A stretch of 7,992 bases of DNA from Pseudomonadota bacterium (GCA_023436745.1 JAEZHZ010000154.1:1-7992); one strand, 5' to 3'; shown: positions 1-6,242, counted from the stretch's first letter. Numbers and translations: made by a program. The notes: generated from the letters alone by a model not told the origin.

Positions 1-794
1 GTCTCGCCCCGACCGATATCGCCACCGTCGAAGCCGATGAGCGCCTTGCGCCCCACCAGTCCCCGGGCCTTGGCGTGTCGCACCTCTTCATCAATCTGCG
101 CGAAGACAGCGGCAGCGTTCTCGCCACCAACCCGGACCTGCGCCACGCTCTCGAGCTGTCGCTCGACCGCAATGCGATCAACCAGGTTGCGTTCGACGGC
201 GTCTTCACTGCTGACAACCAGATGCTGAACCCCAGCAATCCGTTCTACAGCAAGTCGCACCCGATGCCTGCGCGCGATGTTGAAGCCGCCAAGGCCCTGA
301 TCGAGAAGTCGGGCGTTTCCGAGCCGGCCATCGAGATCACCTATGAGAACTCGCTGACCGACGGTCGCGTGGCCCAGATCATCCAGGCAATGGCTTCAGA
401 AGCCGGCTTCAAGGTTGAACTCCTGCCACTCGAAACCACCTCGGCCATCGAGCGCTACCAAGCGGGCAACTTCGCTCTGTACATCGGTAACTGGAGCGGC
501 CGCGCCGACCCGGATCCGACCCTGAGCACCTTCTTCGGTTCGGCCGGTAGCCAGAATCTCAACGGCTACAAGAACGAGGAGCTCGATGCGGTTCTGGCAG
601 AAGCCCGCAGCGAGACCAACAACGACGCGCGTGCAGAGCTCTACGCCAAGGCAACGGACATCCTTCTGTCCGATCTGCCGACCATCCCGCTCTACCACCC
701 GTCCTGGTTCTACGTTGCCCGCGCAGACGTCGAAGGCATCCAGATCTATCCGGATGGCCTCCTTCGCGTTACCGGCGTCAAGCCGGCCAATTAA
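1..794 (+). CDS. ABC transporter periplasmic substrate-binding protein, peptide/nickel/opine family (5'-truncated)
   Basis: The gene enters the window already open, in the frame starting at base 3, and gives 263 residues of C-terminal sequence ending at TAA (792-794). Full family members (SBP_bac_5; DppA, OppA, GsiB) are about 500-540 residues, so roughly half is present. Visible family marks are the LAPTDIATVEADERL and SHLFINLRED stretches, the helix around LRHALELSLDRNAI, the WSGRADPDPTLSTFFGS segment, NGYKNEELDAVLAEAR, and the C-terminal LPTIPLYHPSWFYVARADVEGIQIYPDG block. The protein would capture a small peptide or peptide-like solute in the periplasm and pass it to the two permeases encoded next. 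The ligand cannot be told from this half. The GTG at 75 is an internal codon, not the start, because homologous-looking sequence continues upstream of it. Confidence 0.93.
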   Translation, partial: LAPTDIATVEADERLAPHQSPGLGVSHLFINLREDSGSVLATNPDLRHALELSLDRNAINQVAFDGVFTADNQMLNPSNPFYSKSHPMPARDVEAAKALIEKSGVSEPAIEITYENSLTDGRVAQIIQAMASEAGFKVELLPLETTSAIERYQAGNFALYIGNWSGRADPDPTLSTFFGSAGSQNLNGYKNEELDAVLAEARSETNNDARAELYAKATDILLSDLPTIPLYHPSWFYVARADVEGIQIYPDGLLRVTGVKPAN

Positions 795-806
795 GCCAAA
801 CTCATG

Positions 807-829
807 CGGGGCGCCTCTTGGGCGCCCCG
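807..829 (+). promoter_or_regulatory. GC-rich intergenic stem-loop between binding-protein and permease genes
   Basis: A perfect 9-bp inverted repeat (CGGGGCGCC at 807-815, GGCGCCCCG at 821-829) with a 5-base TCTTG loop lies 12 bases after the binding-protein stop. The tail (ACATTTCC) has only a short T run, so it is a weak terminator at most. Known operons with the order binding protein then permease often carry such a hairpin, which stabilises the upstream mRNA and lets only part of transcription through, so the binding protein is made in excess. That role is inferred here. The hairpin also argues against starting the permease at ATG 804, which would place the stem inside coding sequence. 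Confidence 0.7.
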
Positions 830-851
830 ACATTTCCGCAAGGGCTTGCGA

Positions 852-1793
852 ATGCTAACATTCATCCTGCGGCGGTTACTCGCTGCCATCCCGACGCTGC
901 TGATCCTCTCCGTTTTCGTCTTCCTGCTCCTGCAACTGCTGCCGGGCGATCCCGCGCTCGCGCTTGCGGGCGAAGACCGCGACCCTGTGGTCGTAGAGCA
1001 GATCCGCGCGAAATACGGGCTCGATCAGCCACTGCCGATACAGTACCTGACCTGGCTTGGCTCGGTGCTGCAGGGTGATTTCGGAACGTCCATCCGCACC
1101 CGCCTGCCGATCGGCGAGATGCTGGCCCAGCGCCTTCCCGTCACGCTTCAGCTTTCACTCCAGGCCATGCTGATTGCCATCTTGATTGGCGTGCCGGCTG
1201 GCGTGATCGCCGCGGTCAAGCGCGGCTCCTTCATTGACCTTGCGGTCACGACCGTTGGACTTGCCGGTCTTTCGGTTCCCAGCTTCTGGCTCGGCATCAT
1301 GCTGATCATGGGCTTTGCCGTGTCACTCGGCTGGCTGCCCAGCGGCGGCTTTGTCAGCTTTGCTGAATCGCCTCTCGACAACCTCGCCTATACGCTGCTC
1401 CCGAGCCTCGTTCTCGGCACCGCCGCCGCCGCGATCATTATGCGCCACACGCGCAGCTCAATGCTCTCGGTCCTCAAGCAGGACTTCATCCGCACCGCCC
1501 GCGCCAAGGGCCTTGATGAGGGCAAGGTCGTCACCCGGCATGGCCTCCGCAACGGCCTGATCCCCGTGGTCACCACGGGTACGCTCCATCTCGGCGAACT
1601 GCTCTCAGGGGCCGTGCTGACCGAGCAGGTGTTCGGCATCCCAGGCTTTGGCAAGATGATCGTCGATGGCGTCTTCAGCCGCGACTATGCCGTGGTGCAG
1701 GCCGTGGTGCTGTGCTCCGCCGTCATCTTCCTGCTGCTCAGCCTCATCTCCGATATCCTCTATGTCAAACTCAGTCCGAGGTTGCAGTCATGA
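852..1793 (+). CDS. ABC transporter permease, DppB/OppB/GsiC type
   Basis: This 313-residue inner-membrane protein is one of the two subunits forming the channel of a peptide-type importer. It starts MLTFILRRLLAAIPTLLILSV, the usual cytoplasmic N-terminus and first membrane helix of DppB-like proteins. Then come the periplasmic LPGDPALALAGEDRDPVVVEQI region and QGDFGTSIRTRLPIGEMLAQRLPVTLQL, which is standard for the family. The ATPase-contacting EAA loop is at DFIRTARAKGLDEGKVVTRHGLRN, followed by EQVFGIPGFGKM and a last hydrophobic helix before the short tail. About six membrane segments are visible. The ATG at 852 is preferred to the in-frame ATG at 804: it has AAGGG at 840-844 with a 7-base spacer, it gives the family's usual N-terminus, and it avoids the intergenic stem-loop. 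Its stop overlaps the next start (ATGA). Confidence 0.95.
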   Translation: MLTFILRRLLAAIPTLLILSVFVFLLLQLLPGDPALALAGEDRDPVVVEQIRAKYGLDQPLPIQYLTWLGSVLQGDFGTSIRTRLPIGEMLAQRLPVTLQLSLQAMLIAILIGVPAGVIAAVKRGSFIDLAVTTVGLAGLSVPSFWLGIMLIMGFAVSLGWLPSGGFVSFAESPLDNLAYTLLPSLVLGTAAAAIIMRHTRSSMLSVLKQDFIRTARAKGLDEGKVVTRHGLRNGLIPVVTTGTLHLGELLSGAVLTEQVFGIPGFGKMIVDGVFSRDYAVVQAVVLCSAVIFLLLSLISDILYVKLSPRLQS

Positions 1794-2656
1794 CCGCTGA
1801 GATTGCAGCGCCCGCGGCCGTGCCTGGCCAAAAGAGCTTCCTGCGTCGCGTGCTCTCGCAGCGCAGCGCCGTGGTTGGCCTCGTCATCGTCGCGTTCTTC
1901 ACGCTTGTGGCCATCTTCGCGCCGCTGATCGCCCCTTACGATCCGAACCTCACGGACTGGTTGAAGGTGCGCCAGGCACCATCGGCCCTGCACTGGATGG
2001 GCACGGACGACCTTGGCCGTGACGTGCTCTCCCGCGTCATCTTCGGGGCACAGGCGTCCCTGCTCGCCGGGCTTATTGCGGTTGTGATCGCCATTCTGGC
2101 CGGGCTGCCGCTCGGTCTCATCGCCGGCTATTTCGGCGGCTGGATCGATGCGGTAATCTCGCGCTGCACCGATGCCTTGTTGGCATGCCCTTTCCTGGTG
2201 CTCGCCATCGCTCTCGCTGCCTTCCTCGGTGCGAGCCTTGAGAACGCGATGATCGCGATTGGTATCTCGGCAATGCCGATCTTCATCCGCCTTGCGCGCG
2301 GACAGGTTCTCTCAATCAAGAACGAGGACTTCGTGACTGCGGCGCGAGGGCAGGGGATGCGTGACAGAAACATCATTGTCTCGCACGTGCTGCCGAACGT
2401 TGTGACGCCGGTTGTCGTTCAGGCGACAATCACCATGGCAGTCGCCATCCTCGCAGAAGCCAGCCTAGCCTTCCTCGGCCTTGGCCAGCGTCCCCCAGCC
2501 GCCTCATGGGGCAGCATGCTCGACGTTGCGCGTCAGTTCATGGGTGAGGCGCCGTGGATGTCGGTCTGGCCGGGTCTCGCCATCGTGACCATCGTGCTCG
2601 GCTTCAATCTGCTCGGCGACGGGCTTAACGATGCCCTCAATCGGCAGGAGGATTGA
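1790..2656 (+). CDS. ABC transporter permease, DppC/OppC/GsiD type
   Basis: The second permease of the importer is 288 residues. It opens with a soluble stretch ending KSFLRRVLSQRSAVVGLVIV, typical of the OppC N-terminal domain. The first membrane helix follows, then IAPYDPN and HWMGTDDLGRDVLSRVIFGAQASL, the most recognisable DppC/OppC signature. The transport core has about five more helices. Its EAA loop is NEDFVTAARGQGMRDRNIIVSHVLPN, and the family ASLAFLGLGQRPPAASWGSML motif and a final WPGLAIVTIVLGFNLLGDGLNDALN helix follow. The start is fixed by the 4-base ATGA overlap with the previous gene and by CGAGG at 1777-1781. An upstream in-frame ATG at 1712 would lie deep in the other permease and is not used. 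No ATPase gene follows, so energy-coupling subunits must be encoded before this window or elsewhere. Confidence 0.95.
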   Translation: MTAEIAAPAAVPGQKSFLRRVLSQRSAVVGLVIVAFFTLVAIFAPLIAPYDPNLTDWLKVRQAPSALHWMGTDDLGRDVLSRVIFGAQASLLAGLIAVVIAILAGLPLGLIAGYFGGWIDAVISRCTDALLACPFLVLAIALAAFLGASLENAMIAIGISAMPIFIRLARGQVLSIKNEDFVTAARGQGMRDRNIIVSHVLPNVVTPVVVQATITMAVAILAEASLAFLGLGQRPPAASWGSMLDVARQFMGEAPWMSVWPGLAIVTIVLGFNLLGDGLNDALNRQED

Positions 2657-2697
2657 AGGCCTCTTGCCCGCGCCGTGATATGCTCTAGCCTGCCAGA

Positions 2698-2711
2698 CGC
2701 GCTTCAGCGCG
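2698..2711. repeat. Short hairpin at the convergent junction (possible weak terminator)
   Basis: The transporter operon (+) and the LuxR-type gene (-) converge with only 47 bases between their stop codons (2657-2703). At the edge lies CGCGC-TTCA-GCGCG (2698-2711), a perfect 5-bp stem that includes the LuxR-type gene's TGA. On the + strand it is followed by a GC-rich stretch and TTCTTCTTC, which is not a clean U-tract. A termination role is only a suggestion. No other structure is evident in the gap. Confidence 0.3.
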
Positions 2712-3438
2712 CCGCGGCGGGTTCTTCTTCGTCGAAGTGCCGGACGTAGCTTTCCGCGGAGCGCAGCCATGAGGTGACCGGTTCTGGTGCCGGGCGTGGG
2801 CGGCGAGACAGCATGGCGGCTTCAGTGCGGTTGTTCACGGCAAGCTTGCGCATGATCTCGCGCACATGCACCTTCACCGTGGACTCCTGGACGTCGAGTT
2901 GACGGGCAATGTGCTTGTTGGAGCTGCCCTGACGAAGCCGCTCGAGCACTTGCTCCTGCCTTGGTGTTAGCTCGCCGGTGACCGTGAACTCCGTCGGCAC
3001 AGCCTTTGGCCCCTGGAGCAGCGCTTCCCGCGGAAAATATGTCCCGCCGCAACTCACGAACGAGAATGCCTGCATAGCGACTTCAGGGTCCACGGAGGTG
3101 GACATGAAGCCGTGCTTACCGAGTTGTGCGGCGCGAATGGCCTCTTCGGGCTCCACGCGATCGGACAGGACGATGCAGGGAACCGAGGGGAAGCGGCGTG
3201 CCACCGCAACTGCCCACTGGCCTGCCGGCCCGTCACGGAGGGAAGCGCCTCCGGTGCTCAGGATGACCAGTTTGGTTACCTCGCAGTCCAGGTCGAGGAG
3301 GTCCAGCTCCGCGGGACTAATTGCTACGACTTCCGCTCCGGTTTCGCAGGTCCACTGTTGAACAAGAGCCGTCAGGCTCGCGCGGCGAAGAACAAAATTG
3401 TCTATTACAACTACTTTGCACTTTTTATTTTGTTTCAT
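2704..3438 (-). CDS. LuxR/FixJ-family transcriptional regulator with degenerate receiver domain
   Basis: This 244-residue protein has the two-domain layout of NarL/FixJ response regulators. An N-terminal receiver-like fold (about 6-125) is joined to a C-terminal LuxR-type helix-turn-helix (about 155-212: LTPRQEQVLERLRQGSSNKHIARQ, then QESTVKVHVREIMRKL, NNRTEA). In the receiver, Asp13 survives in VVVIDN. The strand that should end in the phosphoacceptor aspartate reads LVILSTGG, with Ser at about 61, and the usual lysine near GYLLK is replaced in GKHGFMSTS. By family knowledge this is a pseudo-receiver, probably controlled by something other than phosphorylation. A tail of about 30 residues (SRRPRPAPEPVTSWLRSAESYVRHFDEEEPAAAR) extends past the DNA-binding domain. 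The start at 3438 has a GGGGGAAAG purine tract upstream. GC content is like the rest of the window. The likely target is the neighbouring polysaccharide locus, by proximity only. Confidence 0.9.
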   Translation of the reverse strand: MKQNKKCKVVVIDNFVLRRASLTALVQQWTCETGAEVVAISPAELDLLDLDCEVTKLVILSTGGASLRDGPAGQWAVAVARRFPSVPCIVLSDRVEPEEAIRAAQLGKHGFMSTSVDPEVAMQAFSFVSCGGTYFPREALLQGPKAVPTEFTVTGELTPRQEQVLERLRQGSSNKHIARQLDVQESTVKVHVREIMRKLAVNNRTEAAMLSRRPRPAPEPVTSWLRSAESYVRHFDEEEPAAAR

Positions 3439-3526
3439 TTTACGCTTTCCCCCAGCAGTTCAGCAGGCGTAACGGTTCGTTAGGGGTAATGAAGCACGGA
3501 TTGCGACGGCACGGAAGTATTAGCAG

Positions 3527-3571
3527 AGGTGTATACCTGAAGTATCCGTATATATACATGGGTATACGCCT
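3527..3571. promoter_or_regulatory. GTATAC palindrome cluster between the two LuxR-type genes
   Basis: The 131-base gap between the two regulator genes holds an 11-base inverted repeat: AGGTGTATACC (3527-3537) and GGTATACGCCT (3561-3571), with one mismatched pair. Between the arms is the perfect palindrome GTATATATAC (3548-3557). The two GTATAC cores lie 31 bp apart centre to centre, close to three helical turns. The right arm covers the TAG stop (3570-3572) of the upstream regulator gene. GTATACC occurs again at 4270-4276, just before that gene's start. This looks like an operator array for the downstream regulator. It could instead act as an mRNA hairpin after the upstream gene. Nearer the downstream start a small TAACG-GTT-CGTTA repeat (3470-3482) is also present. 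Confidence 0.45.
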
Positions 3572-4250
3572 ATCGCTCTTCGGCGTCTGTCACACCCTCT
3601 TTTGATGCTTGAATGAACTCTGCCAGGCTCGTTCGGTCGTGAACATTGAGTATCCGGAAAACGGCCTGTATGTGTGCTTTTACCGTTCCTTCGGTAAGTT
3701 GCAGCAATTGTGCAATCTGCTTGTTAGTCTTTCCGGATATTACCAGTTCAATTACTTCACGCTGGCGGGATGTCAGTCGTTCTTCATTATTGCGAAGAGA
3801 AGATCGCAGCGGATGATCGGCGTCTGCACCGTCCGTACTCTGCACCTGAGACAGAAGTGGCGGCACGTAAATGTGCGCACTTGCAATGGTAGCGAGTGCT
3901 TGGGTCGCCTCGTCGAGGAACAAGGATCTGGGCAGATAGCCGTGAAGTCCCGCGGACAAGGCGGAGAGTATATCCTCCCTCCGCTCTGATTCAGCCACGA
4001 CTGCTAGCCGCATCTGGGGGTATGTGATGCGGAGACTGGCAATCTCTGCAAGGTTGCCGTCCGATAAAGATATGTCGAAGATGGCAAGCTGGAAGGTGGA
4101 GTTCTGGGCGAGCTCCTGAAGCGCTCGTGGAAAGCTGCCAACAAGTATGACTTTGGAATACCCGGCTTCAATTAGAAGTCGCGATAACGTGGAGCTATAC
4201 AGCTCATGGCTGTCGGCGATAAGAGCAATTGAAGTCTGTGGCTTCGTCAT
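3570..4250 (-). CDS. Response regulator-like LuxR/FixJ-family transcriptional regulator
   Basis: This 226-residue protein has a receiver domain (about 6-125) and a LuxR-type DNA-binding domain (about 158-213: LTSRQREVIELVISGKTNKQIAQ, TEGTVKAHIQAVFRILNVHDRTS). The receiver keeps an acidic residue at Asp13 (ADSHELY) and the probable phosphoacceptor Asp59 (LAIFDISLSDG). The switch Thr/Ser position looks like Ala (AVVAES), and the conserved Lys appears as Arg (GYLPRS). Phosphorylation is therefore possible but not certain. No histidine kinase is encoded nearby. The start at 4250 has GGAGA (4256-4260) with a 5-base spacer. It has the same domain layout as the regulator encoded downstream but is well diverged, so this is not a recent duplication. 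Base composition is visibly AT-richer than the flanks (a sampled 60 bases, 3661-3720, are about 48% GC; a line of the permease gene is about 68%). This suggests a different history. EPS control is inferred from position. Confidence 0.9.
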   Translation of the reverse strand: MTKPQTSIALIADSHELYSSTLSRLLIEAGYSKVILVGSFPRALQELAQNSTFQLAIFDISLSDGNLAEIASLRITYPQMRLAVVAESERREDILSALSAGLHGYLPRSLFLDEATQALATIASAHIYVPPLLSQVQSTDGADADHPLRSSLRNNEERLTSRQREVIELVISGKTNKQIAQLLQLTEGTVKAHIQAVFRILNVHDRTSLAEFIQASKEGVTDAEER

Positions 4251-4268
4251 GCGTCTCTCCGGGCAGAA

Positions 4269-4297
4269 AGTATACCGTCTCTTTCATTCTATTTCCA
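4269..4297 (-). promoter_or_regulatory. Candidate sigma-70-type promoter for the upstream LuxR-type gene
   Basis: Read on the minus strand, TGGAAA (4292-4297) and TATACT (4269-4274) stand 17 bases apart. They match the -35 and -10 consensus at 4 of 6 and 5 of 6 positions. Transcription would begin close to the GGAGA ribosome site and give a short leader. The -10 overlaps the GGTATAC element shared with the 3527-3571 cluster, so a repressor bound there would block the promoter. Prediction by eye only. Confidence 0.4.
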
Positions 4298-4306
4298 CGG
4301 AGAATA

Positions 4307-4323
4307 TTTCTACGCGTTTCTAC
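4307..4323. repeat. Phased direct repeat TTTCTACgcgTTTCTAC upstream of the LuxR-type gene
   Basis: A perfect 7-base direct repeat (4307-4313 and 4317-4323) has a 10-bp period, so both copies face the same side of the helix. It sits just upstream of the candidate -35 box of the regulator gene, the usual place for an activator's tandem half-sites. Function is inferred. Confidence 0.4.
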
Positions 4324-4374
4324 ATACGCATATTGTAGGAAGAAGGCTCCATCACACCTCATCGATTCAGCAAG

Positions 4375-4391
4375 TCGTTGTCGCACAACGA
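4375..4391. repeat. Perfect 7-bp inverted repeat in the rmlA-regulator gap
   Basis: TCGTTGT-CGC-ACAACGA is a perfect 7-bp inverted repeat with a 3-base centre, about 125 bases upstream of the regulator start at 4250. The size suits a dimeric helix-turn-helix protein. The gap from 4251 to 4534 holds no convincing gene. It also contains an imperfect palindrome AGTGTAAGCATTGCACT (4426-4442), flanked by ACAGT (4424-4428) and ACTGT (4445-4449), and a GC-rich CCGGCGCCGG (4476-4485). No clear terminator for the upstream operon was found; CGTATG (4518-4523) and CATACG (4536-4541) could form a weak hairpin over the rmlA stop. Confidence 0.35.
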
Positions 4392-4534
4392 TTCTGTTGC
4401 CCATTGCTGCAGTATGGCGCCGGACAGTGTAAGCATTGCACTAAACTGTGAACGATTGCGTTAAAGACTTTTGCGCCGGCGCCGGATGGATGGGCGACTC
4501 CGCCTGATCTGTTCCGGCGTATGTCTTTGAGGGT

Positions 4535-5413
4535 TCATACGGCCAGTTCGGCCACCCTGCGGCGGAGGTAGGATGCATATTCCGTCTGCCCCAGTGACTT
4601 GGCGCGGGACAGCAGTGTGTCGGATGTGAGCCAGCCCATCTCAAGCCCGATTTCCTCCGGGCATGCGATCTGAACCCCCTGGCGGCGCTCTACCGTGCGA
4701 ACGAACGATGCAGCGTCATGAAGGCTGTCGGTGGTTCCGGTATCGAGCCAAGCATAGCCGCGGCCCAACTGGTAGACCGTCAGCTCGCCGCGGTGAAGGT
4801 AGTGGTTGTTGAGGTCCGTGATCTCCAGTTCGCCGCGTGGCGATGGCGCCAGTTCGCGAGCTACGTCGACCACGGTGTTGTCGTAGAAGTACAAACCGGT
4901 CACAGCCCAGTCCGATACCGGCAGTTCAGGTTTCTCGATAATGGAGGTGGCCCTGCCCGTGCAGGGATCGAAGGTGACCACGCCATAGCGCTGCGGATCC
5001 TCCACACGGTAGGCGAAGACGGCGGCTCCCTCCGTCTGGGATGCGGCCGAGCGGCAGAGCTCCGCGAGCCCCTCTCCAAAGAAGATGTTGTCCCCCAGCA
5101 CCATGGCAACCCGGTCGTCGCCGATGAAGCTGCTTCCGATCACGAAAGCCTCAGCCAGACCCTTGGGTTCTGCCTGTTCGGCATAGGAGAAGCTGACGCC
5201 GAATGCAGACCCATCTCCCAGCAGTGCCTGGAACATGGGCAGGTCGCGCGGCGTCGAGATGATCAGTATCTCGCGGATGCCCGCACGCATCAGCACGCTC
5301 AACGGATAGTAGACCATCGGCTTGTCGTAGATCGGCAGGATCTGTTTCGACACGGCAATGGTCATGGGATAGAGGCGAGTACCATTGCCTCCTGCAAGTA
5401 TGATGCCCTTCAC
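4535..5413 (-). CDS. rmlA: Glucose-1-phosphate thymidylyltransferase
   Basis: This 292-residue cytoplasmic enzyme joins dTTP and glucose-1-phosphate to give dTDP-glucose and pyrophosphate, the first step towards dTDP-L-rhamnose and related sugars. The length is the family's normal one. Motifs seen: nucleotide-binding LAGGNGTRLYP (6-16), SKQILPIYDKPMVYYPLS (22-39), metal-binding LGDNIFFG (106-113), EKPELPVSDWAVTGLYFYD (160-178), GELEITDLNN (194-203) and AWLDTGTTDSL (221-231). The second residue of the GG-N-G loop is Asn where Ser is commoner. It starts with GTG at 5413. This is certain because the family begins MKGIILAGG and because GAGGGGG (5421-5427) stands 7 bases ahead, overlapping the TGA of the preceding gene. 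It is the last gene of the EPS operon. rmlB, rmlC and rmlD are not in the window, so the other steps must be encoded elsewhere. Confidence 0.97.
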   Translation of the reverse strand: MKGIILAGGNGTRLYPMTIAVSKQILPIYDKPMVYYPLSVLMRAGIREILIISTPRDLPMFQALLGDGSAFGVSFSYAEQAEPKGLAEAFVIGSSFIGDDRVAMVLGDNIFFGEGLAELCRSAASQTEGAAVFAYRVEDPQRYGVVTFDPCTGRATSIIEKPELPVSDWAVTGLYFYDNTVVDVARELAPSPRGELEITDLNNHYLHRGELTVYQLGRGYAWLDTGTTDSLHDAASFVRTVERRQGVQIACPEEIGLEMGWLTSDTLLSRAKSLGQTEYASYLRRRVAELAV

Positions 5414-5420
5414 CTCTAAT

Positions 5421-5427
5421 CCCCCTC
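5421..5427 (-). promoter_or_regulatory. Ribosome binding site for rmlA overlapping the upstream stop codon
   Basis: GAGGGGG begins inside the TGA (5426-5428) of the kinase gene and lies 7 bases before the GTG start of rmlA. This arrangement suggests translational coupling and supports the choice of the non-ATG start. Confidence 0.7.
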
Positions 5428-6232
5428 AGTAGCCGAAGCGTTCGGGCAGATACTGGCATCGGTTCAGAACGAGCCCGGCAAACTTGTCGTGCTGGAGAAG
5501 CTCCCGATGACAGATGTCGATATCGTCCAGGGTGGTGCGGCCCGCTGCTGCGACGAGCAGCATGCCGTCCACGGCCGGCATGACGGCCAGCGCGTCATCG
5601 GCAGCCAGCATCGGCGGCAGATCGAAGATCAGCAGGTCAAGGCCCAGCGACTGACGCAGCATCTCGATGCTTCCGCCGTTGACGCACTCGACCAGCAACT
5701 CCGCCGGCTGCGAAACTCGGACAGAGTTCGGGACCACCGCCAGATTCTGCCGCAGCCGGACGGCGCTATCGGCAAGGCCCTTGTGGCCGCGGAGGAAAGG
5801 CTCGATGTCGCTCTCCGTTTCGCACTTCAGGAGTCGTGCGATCTTCGGCCGGCGCAGGTCCAGATCCACGAGGCCGATGCGCAGGAACGGGAGCTGGGCG
5901 AAACTGAAGGCCAGGTTGAGGGCCAGCGTTGTCTTGCCGCAACCACCACGAGGGGATGTTACCGCGAGAGTTCCCCAGTTGAGCTCCCGGATTCTGGTGA
6001 GTAGCCGCGTACGCAGCATATCGATCTCGATATGCCGTGGATCCGCGCGGTACGCCGTGACGATCCGGCTGCGGGCCATACGCGTCACGTTCGGCATCAA
6101 CTGGGGCAGGTCGGCCCAGGCCGGCGGGAAACCCGAGCCAGACTCCTCCCGGGTTTCGTGCAGCTTCGTCTCGGAAAGGCTTTCGATGGGGTGCGCTCCA
6201 GAAGACCTGAATTCATCCTGATCAAACGTCAT
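5426..6232 (-). CDS. Stand-alone BY-kinase-type ATPase of polysaccharide biosynthesis (CpsD/CapB-like)
   Basis: This 268-residue P-loop protein matches the cytoplasmic kinase half of Wzc/ExoP-type systems. Phosphorylation and dephosphorylation of such kinases control chain length and export together with the membrane partner. Motifs: AYRADPRHIEIDMLRTRLL (60-78), which resembles the oligomerisation helix; Walker A SPRGGCGKTT (93-102, Lys100); Walker A' VDLDLRRP (122-129); and Walker B LLIFDLPP (200-207). The C-terminus carries only two tyrosines (QYLPERFGY, 261 and 268) instead of the usual longer cluster, so autophosphorylation capacity is uncertain. The first 50 or so residues are a low-similarity linker. 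ATG 6232 is chosen, 10 bases after the chain-length gene's stop, with TGAAG ahead. A GTG at 6262 would overlap that gene and has poor spacing. The partner is encoded immediately upstream. A ParA/MinD-like ATPase is the alternative reading, made less likely by the context. Confidence 0.85.
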   Translation of the reverse strand: MTFDQDEFRSSGAHPIESLSETKLHETREESGSGFPPAWADLPQLMPNVTRMARSRIVTAYRADPRHIEIDMLRTRLLTRIRELNWGTLAVTSPRGGCGKTTLALNLAFSFAQLPFLRIGLVDLDLRRPKIARLLKCETESDIEPFLRGHKGLADSAVRLRQNLAVVPNSVRVSQPAELLVECVNGGSIEMLRQSLGLDLLIFDLPPMLAADDALAVMPAVDGMLLVAAAGRTTLDDIDICHRELLQHDKFAGLVLNRCQYLPERFGY

Positions 6233-6242
6233 GGGGAAGTCT

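Noticed and set aside
804..851. In-frame upstream ATG (804) as the start of the first permease
   Set aside because: It would put the 807-829 stem-loop in coding sequence and add 16 residues foreign to the family. ATG 852 has AAGGG at proper spacing and the usual DppB N-terminus.
3609..3989. Plus-strand open frame (126 codons) opposite the AT-rich regulator gene
   Set aside because: It lies antisense to a clear receiver/LuxR gene and has no recognisable domain or ribosome site.
4204..4404. Small minus-strand open frame (66 codons) upstream of and overlapping the regulator start
   Set aside because: It has no family resemblance, overlaps the regulator's beginning in another frame, and covers the likely promoter and repeats.
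4476..4485. CCGGCGCCGG palindrome as terminator of the EPS operon
   Set aside because: On the operon strand the following bases start with an A run (AAAAGTCTTT), not a U-tract, so a Rho-independent terminator is not supported.
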